The notes beneath the pieces are model-generated. The model was not told the DNA's origin and did no database searches. It was given only the letters and a program-made list of their open reading frames with translations. Position numbers and translations under genes: made by a program. Of a stretch of 12,972 nucleotides of DNA, positions 7,374 to 12,972 are shown piece after piece; positions within the stretch are counted from its first letter, which is position 1, and each line of letters begins with the position of its first letter. Origin of the DNA: CAUZEO01 sp963578625 (GTDB taxonomy: Bacteria > Verrucomicrobiota > Kiritimatiellia > SLOV01); NCBI GenBank assembly GCA_963578625.1, contig CAUZEO010000134.1:1-12972 (forward strand), given 5' to 3'.

Positions 7374-8396
7374 ATGGATTCCTACGACGACGAATCGCCG
7401 ATTGAGATCATTGACGACCGATTCACGCTTCGCCCTGTATCCATGATCGGCCGGGGGGGGATGGGCGTCGTGTACGAAGCCGACATGCTGGGGTGTGAGG
7501 GCTTCAGCAAGCGCGTTGCTGTCAAAACACTTCGCACGAAGTGGAGCGAGAACCGCGAGTTTGTTGATCTGCTGAATGCCGAGGCGAAATTAGTCGCCGG
7601 ACTGGTCCACGAGAATATTGCTCAGATGTACCTGTTGGGGGCGCTGGAGGACGGGCGCCGGTACGTGGTCATGGAGTATGTTCAGGGCATGTCGCTGATG
7701 CAGATGATGATCCGGCTTTGGCATAAAATGAAACTGCTGCCGGAACCTCTTTCCGTTCACATTGTCAGCAGAATCGCTCGCGGTCTTGGATACGCGCACA
7801 ACTATTGCGACCGCACCGGAGAGCGATTGGGGATTGTGCATCGCGATGTTTGTCCAAGCAATATCCTGATCACGACTGAGGGCCTGGCGAAGTTGATCGA
7901 TTTCGGCATCGCGAAAGCGGCTACGATGACGATCATTGGGGACAACTGGCAGACCGGCAAGATTGCATATATGTCGCCAGAACAAGCGAACCGGAAGCCC
8001 GTTGACTCCCGCACCGACATCTATGCGCTGGGTGTCGTCCTGTTCGAATTGCTGGCGGGACGGCCCATGCGAAATGTGGAAAAGGAAGGCAGTCCGGAGG
8101 ATATTTCCAGTCAGCCCGTTCCGTGGAAATACGTGGAGGATCAGGCGGGCGAGGACCTTGTTGCCATTCTTCGGCAGATGCTGGACCCGAACCCGATTAA
8201 ACGATTCGACGACGCAAATGACGCAGCCAGGGCCCTCGAGGAATATATTTACAGGGACGGGTACGGTCCTACGATCCAGACCGTGGAGGCCTACATGCGG
8301 GAAAATTTTCCGGATCTCTACGACTACGGCTCATCGCTCGATGAACTTCCCGAGCAGAAATCTCCCACGGTCACTCGTCCCGCGGACGACGACTGA
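7374..8396 (+). CDS. Hanks-type serine/threonine protein kinase, soluble
   Basis: A eukaryotic-like kinase of 340 residues that phosphorylates Ser/Thr of unidentified partners. The catalytic domain covers about 17-290: glycine loop GRGGMG at 26-31, AVKTL with ATP-binding K51, catalytic loop HRDVCPSN at 156-163 (base D158), DFG at 176-178, MSPEQ in place of APE, and DIYALGVVLFELLAGRP. The usual HRDLKPxN lysine is Cys160; bacterial kinases often have Ser/Thr at this place and remain active. Threonines in the activation segment (TMTIIGDNWQTG) are candidate phosphosites. The ~45-residue tail has no hydrophobic segment and no PASTA, WD40 or TPR sensor, so the kinase is predicted cytosolic. ATG 7374 is preferred over TTG 7356 because AAAGGT at 7364-7369 lies just upstream. 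It stands 41 bp after tag and 97 bp before the ROK gene; neighbours do not reveal its target. An 8-G run lies in the glycine-loop codons. Confidence 0.93.
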   Translation: MDSYDDESPIEIIDDRFTLRPVSMIGRGGMGVVYEADMLGCEGFSKRVAVKTLRTKWSENREFVDLLNAEAKLVAGLVHENIAQMYLLGALEDGRRYVVMEYVQGMSLMQMMIRLWHKMKLLPEPLSVHIVSRIARGLGYAHNYCDRTGERLGIVHRDVCPSNILITTEGLAKLIDFGIAKAATMTIIGDNWQTGKIAYMSPEQANRKPVDSRTDIYALGVVLFELLAGRPMRNVEKEGSPEDISSQPVPWKYVEDQAGEDLVAILRQMLDPNPIKRFDDANDAARALEEYIYRDGYGPTIQTVEAYMRENFPDLYDYGSSLDELPEQKSPTVTRPADDD

Positions 8397-8493
8397 GCCG
8401 GTCCATCCTTGAGCCAACCCCAGGATCACGGGATGCGTTGCAAGCAATACCGCACTCCGGTACTCTCCCTTAGCTCAAGAAACTTGCGATTCT
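8397..8493 (+). other. Longest intergenic gap: nested inverted repeats before the ROK operon
   Basis: This 97-bp spacer is the largest non-coding gap in the window and the likeliest transcription boundary. It contains a perfect 7-bp inverted repeat, CTTGAGC at 8408-8414 with GCTCAAG at 8473-8479. Inside that is a 5-bp hairpin, TACCG at 8448-8452 with CGGTA at 8458-8462 and a 5-base loop. No T-run follows either, so it does not look like a standard intrinsic terminator. TTGCAA at 8438-8443 and TACTCT at 8461-8466 are 17 bases apart and weakly resemble a sigma-70 promoter (4/6 and 3/6 matches). No good ribosome site precedes ATG 8494. Confidence 0.35.
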
Positions 8494-9501
8494 ATGTCTT
8501 CAAAAAAATCAGCCAGATACTGGGTCGGTCTGGACCTTGGCGGGACGAAAATGCTGGCCGTGGTCTTTGACGAATCCTTCGAAATTACGGCGAAAAAGAA
8601 GCGAAAATCTCGTGGTGAGAAAGGGCGATCTGCCGGACTCAAGCGGTTGGGAGACGTGATCCAGGATGCGCTGGATGATGCCGGAATTGATAGGTCACAG
8701 GTTGCGGGCGTCGGCCTGGGCGCGCCGGGTCCTCTCGATTTGAAGAAGGGTGTACTATTGAACGCCCCGAATCTGGGCTGGACCAATGCCCCGGTTCGCA
8801 AAGTTTTGGAATCGCGGTTCGGCTGTCCGGTGGCCGTGATCAACGATGTTGATGCCGGGGTATACGGGGAATACCGATTCGGCGCGGCGGCGGAAGCGCG
8901 GACCGCGGTCGGAATTTTCCCGGGGACCGGGATTGGCGGCGGCGGGGTCTTTCGGGGAGAGTTGATTCGAGGCGAACGGCAGTCCTGCATGGAGATCGGG
9001 CATCTGGCGGTACAACCCGGCGGCGTGAAGTGCGGTTGCGGTCAAATCGGATGTCTGGAAACCGTTGCAAGCCGGCTTTCAATCGCGGCGGCCGCGCTGG
9101 TTGCCGCCTATCGTGGACAGGCTCCATTCATGCTGGAACACTCCGGAGGGGAATTGTCGAACATCTGCAGCGGTTTGCTTGCCCGGTCCATCGAAGCTGG
9201 AGACAAGGCCGTCGAGAACATCGTTCGGCGCGCCGCCTCGTGGATAGGGATCGGCGTATCGACGATGGTCCAGTTACTCGTGCCCGACGTTGTTGTGCTG
9301 GGGGGCGGACTGGTGGAGGCGATGCCGGATTTATATCTTTCCGAAGTGGAAAAATCTGCGCGGAAAAATGTCATGAGCGTGTATAAAAATTCGTTTGTGT
9401 TGAAGCCCGCCGAACTCGGCGATTATGCCGCGGTGATCGGTGCCGCGGCTTGGGCCCGGGCGGTGACGGAAGGAACGGACGCGGGGGGGATGCCGGCATG
9501 A
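8494..9501 (+). CDS. ROK-family sugar kinase, probably glucokinase
   Basis: It is predicted to phosphorylate a hexose, most likely glucose, at the 6-OH in the cytosol. The 335 residues show the phosphate-1 motif GLDLGGTK at 12-19, GVGLGAPGPLD, the sugar-binding NAPNLGW, the catalytic aspartate in INDVDAG (D118), phosphate-2 GTGIGGGG, and the ROK zinc site EIGH (H170) with CGCGQIGC (C180, C182, C187). VVVLGGGLVE is the adenosine-side motif. No DNA-binding helix-turn-helix precedes the kinase domain, so it is an enzyme and not a NagC/XylR-type repressor. The phosphoryl donor cannot be read from sequence. ATP is the default, but co-operonic ppx and ppk make polyphosphate worth testing. ATG 8494 is the only reasonable start; upstream codons in frame offer no alternative, and the ribosome site is weak. 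Its stop overlaps the next gene as ATGA. It has an A7 run at codons 3-5 and a G7 run near its end. Confidence 0.9.
   Translation: MSSKKSARYWVGLDLGGTKMLAVVFDESFEITAKKKRKSRGEKGRSAGLKRLGDVIQDALDDAGIDRSQVAGVGLGAPGPLDLKKGVLLNAPNLGWTNAPVRKVLESRFGCPVAVINDVDAGVYGEYRFGAAAEARTAVGIFPGTGIGGGGVFRGELIRGERQSCMEIGHLAVQPGGVKCGCGQIGCLETVASRLSIAAAALVAAYRGQAPFMLEHSGGELSNICSGLLARSIEAGDKAVENIVRRAASWIGIGVSTMVQLLVPDVVVLGGGLVEAMPDLYLSEVEKSARKNVMSVYKNSFVLKPAELGDYAAVIGAAAWARAVTEGTDAGGMPA
9483..9501 (+). promoter_or_regulatory. G-rich ribosome binding site and ATGA coupling at the ROK-ppx junction
   Basis: A run of seven G (9483-9489) followed by A lies eight bases before ATG 9498, whose ATGA also contains the ROK stop (9499-9501). 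The run can act as a GGGGA-type ribosome site for the downstream gene. In the ROK frame it reads G GGG GGG, the layout of a -1 slippery heptamer, and a -1 shift here enters the downstream frame. Confidence 0.5.
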
Positions 9502-11087
9502 CGGAATCGATCCGTATGGGCGCGGATACAACGCCCGTCGGCATCCGTACCGTGGCGGTGATCGACATCGGCAGTTCATCAATCCGCATGGCCATCGCAC
9601 AGATTGACGGCGTGGGATGCGTTCATCCGCTCGAATCGCTTCAACGGGCGGTAAAACTCGGGGAAGACACGTGGACCAATGGCAGCATCGGGAAGGAAAC
9701 AACGGAGGAGTGCGTGCGAGTTCTTCTTCAGTTCCGCCGCGTCTTGCTGGAATACGGAGTTACCGACGGAGATCGAGTTCGCGCTATCGCGACCAGTGCG
9801 GTTCGGGAGGCCTCCAATAAAGCCGCTTTTCTGGACCGAATCTATTCCGCCACAGGCATCGACGTCGATGCGATCGATGAAATGGAAGTGAATCGTCTTA
9901 CGTACCTCGCGGTGATGCCGCTTCTTACCGAGGTTGCCGCGCTCCGGGAAAAACCTGCCCTCATCGTGGAGGTCGGCGCCGGCAGTACGGAACTGCTCCT
10001 GATTGAGGACGCGGTGATGACCTACGCGGGAACGTACCGCCTCGGCGCTTTGCGCCTCTACGAGATGCTGGAGACACATCACACTTCACCGGGCAGCGCC
10101 CTGCACGTGCTGATCTCGAGTATCCAGCGAATGTTGGACGAAATGCGCCGGACCGTGCACTCGGTCGATGATCCGCGGCTATTGGTGCTGGGAGGCGATA
10201 TCAGATTCGCCCTCTCCCAAATGGACCAGGAAACAGACCGGGGCGAACCCCGTGAAGTCTCTGTGAAAGAGCTCGAAAAATTCTCAGATGAAATCCTCAA
10301 TTACAGCGTGGATGAATTGCTGCAGAAATACCACCTCCCGGTTCCAGATGCGGAAACCCTGGGGCCTGCTCTTCTTTCCATCGTGATGCTCGCGAAAACG
10401 TTTGGTGCCAAGTCTCTTTATGTGGCCACCCAGACGTTGCGTGACGGGTTGTTGATCGAGATGTCGGAGGCTCGAACTTGGGAGGAGAGAATCCAGGAGC
10501 AGGTCATCAAGGGTGCGATGGATCTTGGGCGAAAATACCGATTTGACGAATCCCACGCGGTCCATGTGGCCTCGTTGTGCGCCTCGCTTTTCGATCAACT
10601 CCAGACCGTGCACGGGTTGGATCCCCGTTACCGCACCATGCTTTATGTCGCCGCCCTGTTGCACGAAGTCGGAAACGTGATAAGCACCCGTAGCCATCAC
10701 AAGCACTCGATGTACCTGGTCATGAATAGCGAGCTCTTCGGTCTTAGCAGCCGTGAAATGAAAATCGTGGCGCTGATCGCCCGGTATCACCGCCGCGCGA
10801 TGCCGCGCGCAACCCACGAAGTGTATGGGACCCTCACTCGCGACCACCGAATTATTGTCAACAAACTCGCTGCAATCCTACGGGTTGCAGATGCGCTGGA
10901 CCGGGCACACCAACAACGCATCTCTACCGTCCAATGTGTTCTGGAGGACGAATCGGTAATTCTCACGTCCCAGGAATTAGACAACCCCACGCTTGAAAGA
11001 ATGGCGTTGAAAGACAAAGATGATCTGTTTCAGCAGGTATACGGCATGCGGATAGAACTCAGATCGCATATGAAGGTGAATTTTTGA
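9498..11087 (+). CDS. Ppx/GppA-family phosphatase with C-terminal HD domain
   Basis: By family, it is an exopolyphosphatase or guanosine pentaphosphate phosphohydrolase. Its place just upstream of ppk favours polyphosphate turnover. From ATG 9498 it has 529 residues, the length of the long Ppx form. The N-terminal actin-like ATPase fold (about 17-310) has phosphate-1 motif IDIGSSS (D23-S28; usually GSNS), ATSAVREASN, the IDEMEVNRL segment with E130 where ISGxEEARL is usual, and phosphate-2 motif EVGAGSTE at 158-165 (usually DIGGGSTE). The C-terminal HD-like domain (about 335-480) has H353, H356, LHEVG with H389/E390, the HHKHSMYLVMNS segment and IARYHRRAMP. HE instead of HD also occurs in E. 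coli Ppx. It is coupled to the ROK gene by ATGA and to ppk by TTGA. The phosphate-motif changes leave its catalytic activity uncertain; PolyP versus pppGpp specificity is unresolved. Confidence 0.9.
   Translation: MTESIRMGADTTPVGIRTVAVIDIGSSSIRMAIAQIDGVGCVHPLESLQRAVKLGEDTWTNGSIGKETTEECVRVLLQFRRVLLEYGVTDGDRVRAIATSAVREASNKAAFLDRIYSATGIDVDAIDEMEVNRLTYLAVMPLLTEVAALREKPALIVEVGAGSTELLLIEDAVMTYAGTYRLGALRLYEMLETHHTSPGSALHVLISSIQRMLDEMRRTVHSVDDPRLLVLGGDIRFALSQMDQETDRGEPREVSVKELEKFSDEILNYSVDELLQKYHLPVPDAETLGPALLSIVMLAKTFGAKSLYVATQTLRDGLLIEMSEARTWEERIQEQVIKGAMDLGRKYRFDESHAVHVASLCASLFDQLQTVHGLDPRYRTMLYVAALLHEVGNVISTRSHHKHSMYLVMNSELFGLSSREMKIVALIARYHRRAMPRATHEVYGTLTRDHRIIVNKLAAILRVADALDRAHQQRISTVQCVLEDESVILTSQELDNPTLERMALKDKDDLFQQVYGMRIELRSHMKVNF
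11073..11087 (+). promoter_or_regulatory. ppk ribosome site and TTGA start/stop overlap
   Basis: AAGGTG at 11073-11078 precedes a TTG at 11084 that shares TTGA with the ppx stop (11085-11087). Residues from this TTG (STGDEPRYFNRELSWLAFN) lead straight into the Ppk N-terminus, and no ATG or GTG lies close by in this frame. TTG is therefore the likely start, with termination-reinitiation coupling. Confidence 0.7.
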
Positions 11088-12972
11088 GCACCGGAGACGA
11101 ACCCAGGTATTTCAACCGGGAATTAAGTTGGTTGGCGTTTAACCAGCGGGTCCTGGAGGAAGCGTTGGATCCGGATGTGCCGCTGCTTGAACGATTGAAG
11201 TTCCTTGCGATTACGAGTTCGAACCTGGATGAATTTTTCATGGTTCGTGTGGGGGGACTCTCCGCCCTGGTCGAGGCGGGCCGCAGAAAGAAAGACCCGG
11301 CCGGATTTACGCCGTCGGCGCAATTGAAAAAGATCAGCCGGCGGACGCACGAGATGGTGGCCAGGCAATACGCATGCTATCGCGATGCGCTGGAGCCCCA
11401 ATGCGCAGCACACGGCATCATACGGGTCAGTCCGGAGGAATTGACAAAAGATCATTACCGGTACCTTGAACAGTTCTTCATGGAACAGATCTACCCGGTT
11501 GTTACACCGATGGGGATTCACAAAGAGCAGGGATTTCCGCTGATCAAGGACCTGTCACTCCACGTGATAGCGCGGCTCAAGCCGGAGGCGGGAAGTAGTG
11601 ATCCGAGAATTGCGGTCATCCCGATTGAACTTGGACTGGACCGGGTGGTCCGGCTGCCTTTGCCCAACCAGTACGCCTATGTCCTGGTAGAGGATGTTGT
11701 TTGCCTCTTCTGTGACCGGTTTTTTGCCGGCCAGACACTCCTGGAGTGTGTGCCGTTCCGGATCACTCGAAACGCGGACCTGAGTGTTCGCGAAGATGAA
11801 GCGTCGGATCTGCTGGCCGGGATGCAGGAAGTACTCGACGCGCGAAAATCCAGCGATTGTGTACGCCTGGAGATTGCTGAAGACGTAACCCGGAAAACGC
11901 TGCAGTTGCTGACGCGGGAACTTGGAGTCGCGGACTCGGCTGTGTACGCGGTGGATGGTCCTCTCGATCTGAGTGCATGTATGGCCCTCGGCTTCCTCGA
12001 GGGTTTTGAGGAGTTGACCTACGAGCCATGGCCGCCCCAAAATGTATCCGGTATCGATCCGGTGCATTCCATCTTTGACCAGATGAAGCAGAAGCCTTTT
12101 CTTCTCCTCCATCCGTACGAGGAATTCGATCCCGTGGTGCGACTGGTCGAGGAGGCCGCGGAAGACGAGAGTGTAATCGCGATCAAGCAGATCCTGTATC
12201 GCACGAGCCGGCGAAGTCCAATCGTGGCGGCGCTCATGAAGGCAGCGCGCAACGGAAAGTACGTAACCGTGATCGTGGAATTGAAGGCACGCTTCGACGA
12301 GGCTCGGAATATCGAACAGGCGCGGGCCTTGGAGCGGGAAGGCGCCCAGGTTATTTACGGTATCAGGGGATTGAAGACGCACGCAAAGTGTTGCCTTGTG
12401 CTACGACGTGAGTCCGACGGAATTCGCCGCTATATGCACTTCGGGACTGGAAACTACAACGAATCAACGGCGCGGCTTTACAGCGATATCAGTTACCTGA
12501 CCTGCGATGAAGACCTTGGAAATGAAACTGCGGTCTTTTTCAATACCATCGCCGGATTCTCCGAACCTCCACGGTTCCGGGTCATCGAGGCGGCGCCGCT
12601 CGGTCTCCGGGACCGGCTCATCGAACTCATCGACGGGGAGGCGGTGCGGAAGACGCAGGGCCAGCAGGCATCCATTATGGCGAAACTGAATTCGCTCGTG
12701 GATCCGGCGATCATTGACGCGCTTTATCGTGCATCACAAGCCGGTGTGAAAGTCCGGATGAACATACGAGGCATCTGCTGTTTGCGGCCGGGGGTTCCCG
12801 GCCTGAGTGAAAATATTTCTGTCACCAGCATTGTTGACCGTTTTCTTGAACACAGCAGGATCTTCTTTTTCCACCACGGTGGCAGTGAGCTTACCTTTAT
12901 TTCCAGCGCGGACTGGATGACCCGGAACCTGGATCGCCGCATCGAACTATTGATTCCCATTCACGATCGGGC
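11084..12972 (+). CDS. ppk: Polyphosphate kinase 1 (3' partial)
   Basis: It reversibly transfers the ATP gamma-phosphate onto inorganic polyphosphate. The frame stays open to the window end: 629 codons of an expected ~690-720, so the C-terminal part is missing. The N-terminal domain begins RYFNRELSWLAFNQRVLEEA and continues FLAITSSNLDEFFMVRV, both diagnostic. Catalytic landmarks match E. coli Ppk with a constant offset of two: R373 (R375) in QILYRTS, R403 (R405) in ELKARFDEARN, phospho-acceptor H433 (H435) in GLKTHAK, and H590 (H592) in FLEHSR. FGTGNYNESTARLYSD and SSADWMTRNLDRRIELL are also typical. All catalytic residues visible here are present, so an active enzyme is expected. The TTG start overlaps the Ppx/GppA stop. 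Placing synthesis and degradation enzymes in one transcript suggests coordinated polyphosphate turnover. Confidence 0.96.
   Translation, partial: MSTGDEPRYFNRELSWLAFNQRVLEEALDPDVPLLERLKFLAITSSNLDEFFMVRVGGLSALVEAGRRKKDPAGFTPSAQLKKISRRTHEMVARQYACYRDALEPQCAAHGIIRVSPEELTKDHYRYLEQFFMEQIYPVVTPMGIHKEQGFPLIKDLSLHVIARLKPEAGSSDPRIAVIPIELGLDRVVRLPLPNQYAYVLVEDVVCLFCDRFFAGQTLLECVPFRITRNADLSVREDEASDLLAGMQEVLDARKSSDCVRLEIAEDVTRKTLQLLTRELGVADSAVYAVDGPLDLSACMALGFLEGFEELTYEPWPPQNVSGIDPVHSIFDQMKQKPFLLLHPYEEFDPVVRLVEEAAEDESVIAIKQILYRTSRRSPIVAALMKAARNGKYVTVIVELKARFDEARNIEQARALEREGAQVIYGIRGLKTHAKCCLVLRRESDGIRRYMHFGTGNYNESTARLYSDISYLTCDEDLGNETAVFFNTIAGFSEPPRFRVIEAAPLGLRDRLIELIDGEAVRKTQGQQASIMAKLNSLVDPAIIDALYRASQAGVKVRMNIRGICCLRPGVPGLSENISVTSIVDRFLEHSRIFFFHHGGSELTFISSADWMTRNLDRRIELLIPIHDR

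Noticed and set aside
8438..8466. Sigma-70-like promoter TTGCAA-17-TACTCT before the ROK gene
   Set aside because: Only 4/6 and 3/6 matches to consensus, expected by chance in such a spacer. It is mentioned in the intergenic entry but not called as a promoter.
8397..8480. Intrinsic terminator after the kinase gene
   Set aside because: The hairpin stems are short (5 and 7 bp, the latter with a 58-base loop) and neither is followed by a T-run.
8502..8508. A7 run at codons 3-5 of the ROK gene as a programmed frameshift site
   Set aside because: It has the A AAA AAA slippery form, but a -1 shift runs into a stop after a short unrelated peptide, and short A runs are common near starts.
10659..10670. 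HE instead of HD in the Ppx/GppA C-terminal domain as a lost metal site
   Set aside because: As recalled, E. coli Ppx has the same LHEVG wording, so this is normal for the family and not an anomaly.
1..12972. tRNA, rRNA, riboswitch, CRISPR array, insertion sequence or phage gene
   Set aside because: Coding sequence covers nearly the entire window and the gaps are under 100 bp. No direct-repeat arrays, transposase motifs or cloverleaf-like sequences were seen by eye.

Overview
The window is a densely packed, single-strand stretch of bacterial chromosome. It holds nine protein genes, all on the + strand, and I see no RNA gene, insertion sequence, phage gene or CRISPR array. The DNA is moderately GC-rich. 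Starts are a mix of ATG, GTG and TTG, often with a GGAG/AAGG-type ribosome site. The combination of an archaeal-type phosphoglycerate mutase relative (ApgM) next to aspartokinase and citramalate synthase, a Hanks-type Ser/Thr kinase, and a Ppx/GppA-HD plus Ppk pair suits a free-living bacterium. I recall a similar ApgM-like/lysC/cimA order from Geobacter-type Deltaproteobacteria, and these families also occur in planctomycete-like and several uncultured phyla. The phylum cannot be fixed from sequence reading alone.

Layout. (1) 1-6739, amino-acid block: an ApgM homologue (5' end cut by the window), aspartokinase lysC, citramalate synthase cimA and valyl-tRNA synthetase valS. These are joined by a 10-bp overlap, a 66-bp gap (24 bp if an upstream TTG start is used) and a 4-bp ATGA overlap. 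Aspartokinase opens the lysine/threonine/methionine branch. CimA supplies 2-oxobutyrate precursors for isoleucine from pyruvate and acetyl-CoA, bypassing threonine. ValS charges tRNA with a product of the same branched-chain pathway. (2) 6751-8396: tag (3-methyladenine DNA glycosylase I), 11 bp behind valS, then a soluble Ser/Thr protein kinase after a 41-bp gap. (3) 8397-8493: the longest non-coding gap, 97 bp, with a nested inverted repeat. (4) 8494-12972, sugar/polyphosphate block: ROK-family sugar kinase, Ppx/GppA-HD phosphatase and polyphosphate kinase ppk (3' end cut by the window). These are chained by ATGA and TTGA overlaps and so are almost certainly one operon.

The most notable feature is the first gene. 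It is an intact, full-length ApgM fold with clear family landmarks, but nearly every position that binds metal or forms the phospho-serine intermediate in active family members is substituted. It looks like a conserved pseudoenzyme translationally coupled to aspartokinase. Secondary points are a well-placed internal start in lysC that would make a separate ACT-domain beta subunit, altered phosphate-binding motifs in the Ppx/GppA protein, an all-G slippery heptamer at the ROK-ppx junction in the right frame to fuse the two proteins, and a ROK kinase sitting inside a polyphosphate operon. No wholly new multi-gene system is evident. Comparisons with reference proteins are from memory and were not computed.
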